DNA from: an uncultured bacterium
GTDB lineage: Bacteria; Patescibacteria; ABY1; SG8-24; 2-12-FULL-60-25
Length of the DNA: 6,489 nucleotides
Assembly: GCA_937863195.1 (NCBI GenBank)
Contig: CALMET010000206.1
Location: forward strand, 1 to 6,489
Direction: 5' to 3'
The translations under genes and the position numbers were made by a program. A model generated the notes under the pieces. That model ran no database searches. It was not told where the DNA came from and worked only from the letters and a program-made list of their open reading frames with translations. This document shows positions 1-5,081 of this stretch, piece by piece; position 1 is the stretch's first letter, and each line of letters begins with the position of its first letter.

Positions 1-42
1 TCACTTGTCGTGAGGAGGGGGTTTTGGTTACAGAAAAGGGAC

Positions 43-70
43 TTGACTAATGCAACTGAGTTGCGATAAG
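43..70 (+). promoter_or_regulatory. Sigma70-like promoter of the first gene
   Basis: TTGACT (43-48) matches the -35 consensus at 5 of 6 positions. GATAAG (65-70) is a 4/6 match to the -10 consensus after a 16-bp spacer. A start near 77 would give a leader of about 28 nt containing the AAGGAG ribosome binding site. Unlike the promoters later in the window, this one precedes a normal leadered mRNA. It may also serve the Fur and ATPase genes, since no terminator is visible between 785 and 798. Confidence 0.5.
52..64. promoter_or_regulatory. Palindromic candidate operator in the promoter spacer
   Basis: GCAACT-G-AGTTGC is a perfect 6-bp inverted repeat with a 1-nt centre, filling most of the -35/-10 spacer. 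A dimeric repressor bound here would block RNA polymerase. A Fur-family regulator is encoded downstream at 798-1181, so autoregulation is possible, but the site does not look like the classical Fur box and the pairing is inference. Confidence 0.4.
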
Positions 71-92
71 CTGGGGTAGCGTTCATCAAAAC

Positions 93-98
93 AAGGAG
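93..98 (+). promoter_or_regulatory. Shine-Dalgarno site for the GTG start at 105
   Basis: AAGGAG lies 6 nt before the GTG at 105, an ideal distance, and fixes that GTG as the start. It is the only strong, well-spaced Shine-Dalgarno sequence before a gene in the window. Confidence 0.7.
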
Positions 99-104
99 AA
101 CCAC

Positions 105-785
105 GTGTCGTCACTTCATCAGTCTCAAGCTCGTTCGAATCCTTCCTTCGATGGTATCCATCAGAAGACCTCCTCCGACCTGTTCGCCGTCCACAAGGGG
201 CATCTGGCCTGGGCAGAAGACCGTCTGCATGGCGCAGAGGCTCAGTGCGTCAAAAGCTTCTGGTACAAGCTCATGAGTGGGCTTCACTACCAGTTCGACC
301 CGACGCCCTTTTTGGAGCATGCGCGCAAGCTGCATGGCGAGGTGCCCGTACCCATGGCTGCTCAGATCATGGTCATCGCCAAGCTCTCGATCGAGTTCAG
401 GGGTCGGGTGAGCGTGCTGGTGTGGGAGTCATTGGCCTGCATCGCGGTTCAGACCGAGGCGTCTGACGATGAGGCGGCTTCGATCCGTGGCCGGCAAGAC
501 CTGCTCTTGCCGTGGCAAGAGGTCGACGCCGTGCTGCATGCCATCGCCAAGCCCTATGACTTCTTCATGCACGTGCAGACGCGGTTTTGCGAAGCGGGGT
601 TTCTGCTCTCGCATTTCGGCGAATGCGGTTGTTGTATCCGCGAGGCTGGGCCGGACAAGATTCGCTGCTACCTGCGCGACAACCTGAAGCGCCCGGCAAC
701 CTTGGCGCTCATGAAGCACCTTCACACCGAAGGCAAGCTTCTGCTCGGCGACGAGTTGCCGCATGCGGCGTCTCCTGCTAGCTGA
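105..785 (+). CDS. Unrecognised 226-aa cytoplasmic protein
   Basis: I do not recognise the family. The GTG start is supported by AAGGAG at 93-98 and a promoter at 43-70. The protein has no signal peptide or membrane segment. It is rich in aromatic, His and Cys residues, with a cluster in the C-terminal third: C162, H170, C174, C176, C177 and C188, including the stretch FGECGCC (171-177). Such a cluster could bind a metal or be redox-active, which would fit the Fur-family gene 12 nt downstream, but this is inference. Hand-counted lines are about 52-65% GC, against roughly 43-48% in the ATPase gene, and it prefers CTG, GCC, CGC and GAC codons. Composition, Shine-Dalgarno use and leadered promoter all look proteobacterial rather than like the rest of the window, so it may be transferred or belong to a mis-joined contig. 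That it is a real gene is well supported; its function is unknown. Confidence 0.75.
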   Translation: MSSLHQSQARSNPSFDGIHQKTSSDLFAVHKGHLAWAEDRLHGAEAQCVKSFWYKLMSGLHYQFDPTPFLEHARKLHGEVPVPMAAQIMVIAKLSIEFRGRVSVLVWESLACIAVQTEASDDEAASIRGRQDLLLPWQEVDAVLHAIAKPYDFFMHVQTRFCEAGFLLSHFGECGCCIREAGPDKIRCYLRDNLKRPATLALMKHLHTEGKLLLGDELPHAASPAS

Positions 786-797
786 ACGCACTACCCT

Positions 798-1181
798 ATG
801 ACAACCACCCGCAATACCAAGGCCAAACAGGCCGTGGCCAAGATTCTGGCTGAAGCGCATCATCCGATGTCGCTCGCCGAATGTTGCACTGCCATTATTG
901 CGGGTGGTTTTTCTATAAACCGTTCGTCTGTGTATCGCGAACTCACGCGCTTGCAAAAAGAGGGCTTAGTAGACGCCCAAGTAAGCAAAGGGGTTACGCG
1001 TTTTGAATCCGTCCAAAAAGGCGAGCACCATCACCATGCCGTTTGTGAATCCTGTGACAATATCGTTGAGCTGGATGCTGAGCCGATGATGAAGTATATC
1101 GAAGACATGCTTTTAAAGCACGGATTTCAAACCAAGCAACATTTTTTAGAATTCACGGGCCTTTGCCCAGCCTGTCGTTAA
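798..1181 (+). CDS. Fur-family metal-dependent transcriptional regulator
   Basis: This 127-aa protein has the Fur/Zur/PerR layout. An N-terminal winged helix carries the recognition-helix pattern INRSSVYRELTRLQKEGLV (40-58). It is followed by the histidine-rich hinge EHHHH (76-80), the first structural-zinc pair C83-x2-C86 in the AVCESCDNIVELD segment, and the second pair C123-x2-C126 at the C-terminus. The family binds DNA as a dimer when loaded with Fe, Zn, Mn or another metal, and usually represses uptake or metal-handling genes. Which metal is sensed here cannot be read from the sequence. Length is slightly below that of enterobacterial Fur because the N-terminus is short. There is no Shine-Dalgarno before the ATG. 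The P-loop ATPase gene starts 1 nt after its stop, so the two are almost certainly cotranscribed. Confidence 0.93.
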   Translation: MTTTRNTKAKQAVAKILAEAHHPMSLAECCTAIIAGGFSINRSSVYRELTRLQKEGLVDAQVSKGVTRFESVQKGEHHHHAVCESCDNIVELDAEPMMKYIEDMLLKHGFQTKQHFLEFTGLCPACR

Positions 1182-1182
1182 T

Positions 1183-2142
1183 ATGAAGATTGCTTTTGTT
1201 GGTAAAGGGGGGAGTGGTAAAACGACCGTTAGCTCACAGCTCGCTCGCAGTGCCGCAAAAAACGGTACCAAGGTATTGGCCATCGACGCTGATATCAACC
1301 AACGTTTTGCCGAGACGCTGGGTTTAAGTGCTGAACAAGCAAAGCTTGTTGGTGAAGTTGGTAAGCAGATGCTTGATTTGAAAGCCTATGTCAAAGGACA
1401 AAATACCTTGCTGCCAGAAGCAGACAAGATCGCAAAGACAACACCAGCAGGCACAGGTTCGACGTTGATTTTGCCGTTTACTGACCCTTATCTTCAATCT
1501 CTCGTTTATCATTATGAAGGCATAGATGTCTTGAAAACCGGCGGATTTGAAGAAGAAGATTTAGGGGTTAAATGCTATCACGCCAAAACAGGTGCAATCG
1601 AGCTTTTGTTAAACCATCTCGCTGATGCAGATGATGAACTTGTACTTGTTGATATGACCGCTGGCGCTGATGCCTTTGCTTCGGGGTTATTCGCCAAATT
1701 CGATGCGACCTTCGTGGTGGTTGAGCCAACCGAAGCTTCGGTTTCGGTCTGGAAGCAGTATCAAGAGTACGCCATGATTTTTGATATCCGTCTCGAACTT
1801 ATCGCGAATAAGTGCATGGATGAAGCAGATATTGCCTATATTACAGAGTCTTGTGGCACCGTGCCATGTGCCGTTATCCCATTCTCCAAGGCCATTCGAC
1901 AGCTAGACCGAGGGATGCGAGACGATGGTGCGCTTGCAGCTGAGCTCGGCACGTCGATAGCGCATGTTCTCGCGTTATTGCCAACGATCACGCCAGATAG
2001 AAAACGTTTTCAAGAATTAGCCATCTATTTTCATTACAAAAACGCCGCGGCGGGCGGCGGTTTGCGTTTGGGCTCTGATCTCACAACCCATGTAGACGAG
2101 GCATTTGATTTTGAGAGTGCCGTCAATAAATTGCTAAAGTAA
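1183..2142 (+). CDS. CooC/MinD-type P-loop ATPase (SIMIBI class), probable metal-handling ATPase
   Basis: This 319-aa protein opens with a deviant Walker A motif, GKGGSGKTT (7-15). It has the extra lysine K8 typical of dimerising MinD/ParA/CooC ATPases and the P-loop lysine K13. Further landmarks are DADIN (35-39, switch I), VLVDMTAGADAF (154-165, Walker B/switch II with D157) and NK (209-210, base recognition). CooC itself is the ATPase that helps insert nickel into carbon monoxide dehydrogenase. The segment GVKCYHAKTGAIELLLNHL (128-146), with C131 and H133, resembles the conserved Cys-containing region of CooC-like ATPases annotated in actinobacteria, recalled rather than searched. No carbon monoxide dehydrogenase is visible here. 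Linkage to a Fur-family gene 1 nt upstream suggests metal delivery or sensing. ParA-type partitioning is less likely, as there is no parB-like partner. It is cytoplasmic. Transcription probably ends at the hairpin at 2226-2259. Confidence 0.85.
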   Translation: MKIAFVGKGGSGKTTVSSQLARSAAKNGTKVLAIDADINQRFAETLGLSAEQAKLVGEVGKQMLDLKAYVKGQNTLLPEADKIAKTTPAGTGSTLILPFTDPYLQSLVYHYEGIDVLKTGGFEEEDLGVKCYHAKTGAIELLLNHLADADDELVLVDMTAGADAFASGLFAKFDATFVVVEPTEASVSVWKQYQEYAMIFDIRLELIANKCMDEADIAYITESCGTVPCAVIPFSKAIRQLDRGMRDDGALAAELGTSIAHVLALLPTITPDRKRFQELAIYFHYKNAAAGGGLRLGSDLTTHVDEAFDFESAVNKLLK

Positions 2143-2143
2143 G

Positions 2144-2704
2144 CTATTCACTTTTTCCAAAAAGTTTTTCACCGACGGACACGATGATTTCTGAACTCGT
2201 TGCTGGTGAGGCGCGTAAGGTGTAGATCTCATTACCTCTACGGGTAATGAGATTTTTTTGTACCGTTGACCAGAAGCCTTTTTCACCAACCGCGACAGAT
2301 TCAATAGACGATGTCGGCTGCAGGGATGATTCAAAAAGTTTGTCTGCGCGTGCCTGATCTTCGATCGTGCGCTTGGTCACGAGAAAGCTCGTTGAGCCTT
2401 CGCGAAAGGTGCAAGAAAGTGATTGGGTGCCCGTTGATGCGTGATACTGACCGCCAACCGTGGCGAAGTCTGCGCCAAACGCTTCTTGGCGTTTTTCTTG
2501 AGAGATCCATTCGTTGCAGCGTTCACGATCAGCTTCAAGACGTTGGGTTGCTGCCTCTTGTCTTTGGCTAATGGTAGGTGGCGTATCAGCTTTAGGTGCG
2601 GTTACAACAGGTGGCTGAACGAGAGTCGTCACCGAAATACCTGCCAAGCCGAGCGCGGCAGCGAATCCGTATTTCTTTTTGTGTTTGGTGAGATGTTGGC
2701 GCAT
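2144..2704 (-). CDS. Small exported or membrane-anchored protein of unknown function
   Basis: This 186-aa protein starts with a basic stretch (MRQHLTKHKKK) and a hydrophobic segment at about 12-30. That fits a signal peptide or N-terminal anchor, so the rest should lie outside the membrane. A Pro/Thr-rich linker (31-44) is followed by a charged helical stretch (about 45-75) and a mixed alpha/beta region. C63 and C98 are its only cysteines and could form a disulfide. I do not recognise the family. A longer reading frame runs upstream to 2824, but it would cross the tRNA-Ser gene and terminator, so the ATG at 2702-2704 is preferred; it directly precedes the signal-like sequence. No Shine-Dalgarno is visible. 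A -10-like TATACT lies 15 nt upstream, and the start codon sits in a small inverted repeat (2701-2715). Its stop is 1 bp from the stop of the convergent ATPase gene. Confidence 0.75.
   Translation of the reverse strand: MRQHLTKHKKKYGFAAALGLAGISVTTLVQPPVVTAPKADTPPTISQRQEAATQRLEADRERCNEWISQEKRQEAFGADFATVGGQYHASTGTQSLSCTFREGSTSFLVTKRTIEDQARADKLFESSLQPTSSIESVAVGEKGFWSTVQKNLITRRGNEIYTLRASPATSSEIIVSVGEKLFGKSE
2226..2259 (+). terminator. Rho-independent terminator of the Fur/ATPase operon, antisense inside the neighbouring gene
   Basis: An 11-bp perfect stem (ATCTCATTACC, 2226-2236, with GGTAATGAGAT, 2243-2253) and a 6-nt loop run into seven T residues (2253-2259). The T-run follows the stem only on the plus strand, so it should stop transcripts of the ATPase gene about 85-115 nt past its stop codon. 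It lies wholly within the coding sequence of the convergent minus-strand gene, which lacks a T-run in its own direction and should be read through. Confidence 0.85.
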
Positions 2705-2715
2705 AGCTACTATGC
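2701..2715 (-). repeat. Short inverted repeat over the start codon at 2704
   Basis: GCATAG-CTA-CTATGC is a perfect 6-bp inverted repeat with a 3-nt loop. On the minus-strand mRNA it includes the ATG of the exported-protein gene, so the start codon would be paired if the hairpin forms. The stem is short, and any regulatory role is speculative. Confidence 0.45.
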
Positions 2716-2719
2716 GAGA

Positions 2720-2725
2720 AGTATA
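2720..2725 (-). promoter_or_regulatory. Candidate -10 box for the exported-protein gene
   Basis: Read on the minus strand this is TATACT (5/6 match to TATAAT), preceded directly by TG. No convincing -35 lies 16-18 bp upstream, where the tRNA terminator hairpin sits. Transcription would begin near 2713, leaving a leader of only about 9 nt, in line with the missing Shine-Dalgarno. Confidence 0.45.
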
Positions 2726-2732
2726 CACCACA

Positions 2733-2767
2733 ATACAAAACCCCGCCTCTAGGGCAGGGTTTTGTAT
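2733..2767 (-). terminator. Terminator hairpin following tRNA-Ser
   Basis: The arms 2733-2747 and 2753-2767 form a 15-bp stem with one mismatch (C2744/A2756) and a loop at 2748-2752. The stem is GC-rich inside and A/T-rich outside, so on the minus strand it ends in GGGGTTTTGTATT. It begins at the last base of the encoded CCA of the tRNA, so it probably ends the tRNA transcript. It separates the tRNA from the exported-protein gene on the same strand. Confidence 0.75.
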
Positions 2768-2856
2768 GGCGGAGAAGGGGAGATTCGAACTCCCGATACC
2801 GATGAAGGTATGCTTGCTTTCCAAGCAAGTGCACTAGGCCACTATGCGACCTCTCC
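2767..2856 (-). tRNA. tRNA-Ser(GGA) with encoded CCA
   Basis: The minus strand folds as a class II tRNA. The acceptor stem is GGAGAGG (2856-2850) with CTTCTCC and one G-U pair. The D-arm is closed by GCA/TGC, and the anticodon stem is CTTGC/GCAAG around the loop TTGGAAA, giving anticodon GGA (serine, UCC/UCU codons). A long variable arm has stem ATACC/GGTAT, as expected for serine, and the T-arm is GGGAG-TTCGAAT-CTCCC. The discriminator base is G, typical of tRNA-Ser, and CCA is encoded at 2769-2767. The body without CCA is 87 nt. A promoter lies at 2882-2910 and a terminator hairpin follows immediately. Confidence 0.95.
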
Positions 2857-2881
2857 GTTTTGGCTCTGAATTTGTGGCCGG

Positions 2882-2910
2882 ATCATAACGAAATAACGCC
2901 TTTATGGCAA
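2882..2910 (-). promoter_or_regulatory. Promoter of tRNA-Ser(GGA)
   Basis: On the minus strand TTGCCA (2910-2905, 5/6 match to the -35 consensus) is followed after exactly 17 bp by TATGAT (2887-2882, 5/6 match to the -10). The predicted start near 2875 is about 19 nt before the mature tRNA 5' end. Its -35 lies 1 bp from the -35 of the divergent surface-protein gene. Confidence 0.7.
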
Positions 2911-2911
2911 G

Positions 2912-2941
2912 TTGGAGGACTTATTGATAATGGAGTATAAT
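2912..2941 (+). promoter_or_regulatory. Promoter of the surface-protein gene, probably leaderless
   Basis: TTGGAG (2912-2917, 4/6) and a perfect TATAAT (2936-2941) are separated by 18 bp. The -10 ends 6 nt before the ATG at 2948, so transcription would start at or next to that ATG and the mRNA would be leaderless. This is the main reason for choosing 2948 rather than the in-frame TTG 2912 or ATG 2930, which lie inside the promoter. Confidence 0.65.
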
Positions 2942-2947
2942 CTATTC

Positions 2948-4693
2948 ATGCTTTTTTCACATTCATGGCAACGATTTGTCGTCTTGCCATTGCTCCTTGT
3001 CGTTACCGCCCAGGGTTTGGTGCATCCTGCGCTTTCGGCTGGCCCGGTTGATTGCGGTATCATCGCCGTGGGAACTAATCCACAAATCCCAACCAGAGCC
3101 GGTTCGGATGTCTATATTCATAATGGCAGCCAGAATACGGTTTCAATCATCGATGCTATCACTGACACGGTCATTGCTACGACCACGGTAGGTAGCCAGC
3201 CATTCTCATCGACGCTCGTGGCCGGCAAAGTCTATGTAAATAATGCAGCTTCAGACAGCGTGACGGCGATTGACGCTGATACCCGTGCCGTGGTGGCAAC
3301 AATCCCTGTAGGCACGTCGCCGCGTATATCAATCGCGGTAGGTACCAATCTTTATGTGAATAACCAAAATTCTGACAATATCAGCGTGATCGATACAAAT
3401 ACCGACACCGTTATCGATACGATTACCGTTGGTACAAATCCATTTTCATCAACCTTGGTAGGTACAAAGCTCTACGTCATTAACCAGTCATCCGATAATG
3501 TCACGGTTGTTGATACGCTGACGAATAACGTGTTATCGACGATCCCGGTGGGGCAAACGCCAATCTTTGGTTTTCTCATCGGCTCAAAGCTTTATGTGCC
3601 TGGCCAATCAACGAATGACGTTACCGTCATTAATACCGTGACCGACACCGTGGTAGCGACGATCCCGGTAGGGACGCAGCCATTTGGTGCAAATGTCGTT
3701 GGCACCGACCTGTATGTCATTAACACGAACACAAATGACGTGTCCGTTATTGATTCTGGCACAGATACCGTAACGGATACGATCGCTATCGGCTCTACGC
3801 CTCGACTTGGTCTCGTCGTTGGTAATGAGCTCTATGTTGCGAACTTGGCCTCGGATAATGTAACTGTCGTAAATACGCTGACAAACATTGTCACGCATAC
3901 CATTGCAGCGGGCTCTAGTCCGCTCAGTATGGTGCGTGTTGGGCCAAAGCTTTATGTGACGAATTTGAATTCAAATGACGTCACCGTGATTGATACGATT
4001 ACCAAGGCTGCGTTTAATTGTGCCACGGATTATTATTATGCATTAAGCTATAGCGCCGGCGCAGGCGGTAGTCTTGCGGGAACCGCTTCGCAAAATGCCT
4101 TTCGTACTGAAGATGGCAGCACGGTAACAGCTGTTGCAAATGGTGGTTATGTCTTTGATGAGTGGTCTGATGGTGTTTTAACGGCAGTAAGAACTGACCT
4201 TGATCTCACCGGAGATATCACCGTAACGGCAAATTTCATTGCAAACGCACCAGTGCCAATCTTGTCCTATGGTGGCACGGCAGTGTATGGATGTACTGAT
4301 CGTCGCGCCCTGAATTTTAATCCTCACGCCACCGTTTTAAGCACTATTCGTGACTGTGTTTATCCGCCAGAACCTGTTGCTACTGTTATTGAGCCCGCGC
4401 CTGTTATGACGCCCCCTGTCGCTGGTCCTATGTCAAAAGAGTGTTTTGCCTATAAGCAGATACTTTCTCGCGGCATGAACAATGCTCAAGTATTAGAACT
4501 TCAGGTGATTCTTCAGAAGATGGGGCACTTTCCTACAAACGTGACGCCAAATGGTAACTTTGGACCAACGACACAACAGTCTGTACGCGCCTTTCAAAAA
4601 ACACACAGGATCAGCCAAGTAGGCCAAGTAGGCCCATTGACTGGTGCGAAGCTAGCGGCATTGTCCTGCAATAGTTTTTTACTAGTAAAATAG
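2948..4693 (+). CDS. Secreted modular surface protein: YVTN beta-propeller, InlB-like repeat, Cys motif, peptidoglycan-binding domain
   Basis: This is a 581-aa exported protein, numbered from the ATG at 2948. Residues 1-31 form a textbook signal peptide: a hydrophobic core around VVLPLLLVVTA and a probable cleavage after ALSA. Residues 41-354 hold eight YVTN-type repeats of exactly 40 residues, seven full and one shortened, of the form VGxxP, then LYVxN, then SDNVTVIDT, expected to fold as a beta-propeller. Residues about 362-430 match the bacterial InlB-type repeat (AGAGGS, GYVFDEWSDG, ITVTANF). Residues 448-473 carry the GCTDRRALNFNP...DCVYP motif seen in many modular surface proteins. After a Pro-rich linker (474-494), residues about 500-573 form a PG_binding_1 domain (LSRGMNNAQVLELQVILQKMG, NGNFGPTTQQSVRAFQ, VGPLTGAKL). 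This suggests a cell-wall-attached adhesin or binding protein; the ligand is unknown. The architecture is typical of Patescibacteria cell-surface proteins. Confidence 0.88.
   Translation: MLFSHSWQRFVVLPLLLVVTAQGLVHPALSAGPVDCGIIAVGTNPQIPTRAGSDVYIHNGSQNTVSIIDAITDTVIATTTVGSQPFSSTLVAGKVYVNNAASDSVTAIDADTRAVVATIPVGTSPRISIAVGTNLYVNNQNSDNISVIDTNTDTVIDTITVGTNPFSSTLVGTKLYVINQSSDNVTVVDTLTNNVLSTIPVGQTPIFGFLIGSKLYVPGQSTNDVTVINTVTDTVVATIPVGTQPFGANVVGTDLYVINTNTNDVSVIDSGTDTVTDTIAIGSTPRLGLVVGNELYVANLASDNVTVVNTLTNIVTHTIAAGSSPLSMVRVGPKLYVTNLNSNDVTVIDTITKAAFNCATDYYYALSYSAGAGGSLAGTASQNAFRTEDGSTVTAVANGGYVFDEWSDGVLTAVRTDLDLTGDITVTANFIANAPVPILSYGGTAVYGCTDRRALNFNPHATVLSTIRDCVYPPEPVATVIEPAPVMTPPVAGPMSKECFAYKQILSRGMNNAQVLELQVILQKMGHFPTNVTPNGNFGPTTQQSVRAFQKTHRISQVGQVGPLTGAKLAALSCNSFLLVK
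3068..4009 (+). repeat. 120-bp direct repeats encoding YVTN propeller blades
   Basis: Units begin at 3068, 3188, 3308, 3428, 3548, 3668, 3788 and 3908, with no insertion or deletion; the last is cut at about 102 bp. Each begins with VG-type codons and contains the LYV/VYV and DNVTVID-like strands. Third codon positions differ between units, so the copies are old or have been kept apart by selection. Confidence 0.9.
4614..4631 (+). repeat. 9-bp tandem duplication in the peptidoglycan-binding domain
   Basis: GCCAAGTAG occurs twice in a row. It gives SQVGQVGP where family members usually show one short segment before VGPLT, so it adds three residues in a loop without breaking frame. It is probably a replication-slippage event. 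Confidence 0.7.
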
Positions 4694-4749
4694 TACCAAT
4701 CGCGCTATGGTGGTATGTAGGTTCATTTAAACCTTAACCTTCATTTTGT

Positions 4750-4998
4750 ATGGGTATCATTGCGTGGATTATCCTAGGTGGTATCGCAGGTTGGATCGGT
4801 TCTATGATCATGAAGACCGATGGCCAGCAGGGGATCGTATTGAACGTCGTTGTCGGGATCATCGGTGCCGTCATCGGTGGTTATGTGATGGAGTTCTTGG
4901 GCCAAAGCGGCGTCACGGGCTTCAATCTCTATAGCACCCTTGTCGCTGTTGTTGGTGCCGTTATCTTGCTTGCCATCGTGAAAGCGGTGCGCAAATAA
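4750..4998 (+). CDS. GlsB/YeaQ/YmgE-family small membrane protein
   Basis: This 82-aa, very hydrophobic protein matches the transglycosylase-associated (PF04226) family. Three membrane segments are visible at about 2-20, 29-50 and 60-79. Glycine-rich helices include the family-like opening GIIAWIILGGIAGWIGSMIM and the middle NVVVGIIGAVIGGYV, and the tail KAVRK is basic. The usual length of 80-90 residues is matched. Members are stress-associated inner-membrane proteins of poorly defined function; despite the family name, enzymatic activity is not established. The ATG gives the standard family N-terminus; no Shine-Dalgarno and no clear promoter is seen in 4694-4749. No convincing terminator separates it from the surface-protein gene 56 nt upstream, so cotranscription is possible. 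A strong terminator follows at 5018-5049. Confidence 0.9.
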   Translation: MGIIAWIILGGIAGWIGSMIMKTDGQQGIVLNVVVGIIGAVIGGYVMEFLGQSGVTGFNLYSTLVAVVGAVILLAIVKAVRK

Positions 4999-5017
4999 GA
5001 GTTTTCTGGTGCGTTTC

Positions 5018-5049
5018 AAAACCCCTCCGACAGATGTCGGAGGGGTTTT
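5018..5049 (+). terminator. Strong rho-independent terminator after the GlsB-like gene
   Basis: A perfect 14-bp stem (AAAACCCCTCCGAC, 5018-5031, with its complement 5036-5049) encloses a 4-nt loop, with A-tract and T-tract flanks. The symmetry would allow it to work in both directions. It lies 20 bp after the GlsB-like stop codon. Its T-tract overlaps the proposed -35 of the next gene. Confidence 0.9.
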
Positions 5050-5075
5050 ACTGTTTTGGCAGTTCTCGCTAGGAT
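5047..5075 (+). promoter_or_regulatory. Candidate leaderless promoter of the hydrolase operon
   Basis: TTTACT (5047-5052, 4/6) and TAGGAT (5070-5075, 4/6) are spaced 17 bp apart. The -10 ends 6 nt before the ATG at 5082, the same geometry as at 2936-2948. Each hexamer is weak alone; the repeated placement and the upstream terminator, which calls for a new promoter, support it. Confidence 0.45.
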
Positions 5076-5081
5076 GGGTGT

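Noticed and set aside
429..956. Minus-strand open frame of 175 codons
   Set aside because: It is antisense to the first gene and the start of the Fur gene, both better supported; the translation is Arg-rich with no recognisable domain.
1183..2142. ParA-type plasmid partitioning protein
   Set aside because: The deviant Walker A fits ParA too, but the Fur neighbour, the CYH-containing segment and the lack of a parB-like gene or centromere repeats favour a CooC-like ATPase.
2705..2824. In-frame 40-codon upstream extension of the exported-protein gene
   Set aside because: It would run through the tRNA-Ser gene and its terminator; the ATG at 2702-2704 directly precedes a signal-like N-terminus.
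2912..2947. Earlier TTG (2912) or ATG (2930) starts for the surface protein
   Set aside because: They lie within the -35/-10 elements, and the extra residues would put an acidic stretch in front of a complete signal peptide. GGAGG at 2914-2918 is 11 nt from 2930, so this alternative is weaker but not excluded.
3608..3898. Minus-strand open frame opposite the propeller repeats
   Set aside because: It is a by-product of the repetitive codon pattern on the plus strand.
3068..4009. CRISPR-like regular repeats
   Set aside because: The 120-bp periodicity is a coding repeat with conserved protein blades, with no identical short repeats or unique spacers.
4694..4749. Possible terminator after the surface-protein gene (weak inverted repeats TACCA/TGGTA and AGGTT/AACCT)
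   Set aside because: The stems are only about 5 bp and lack a proper T-run, so no terminator is called.
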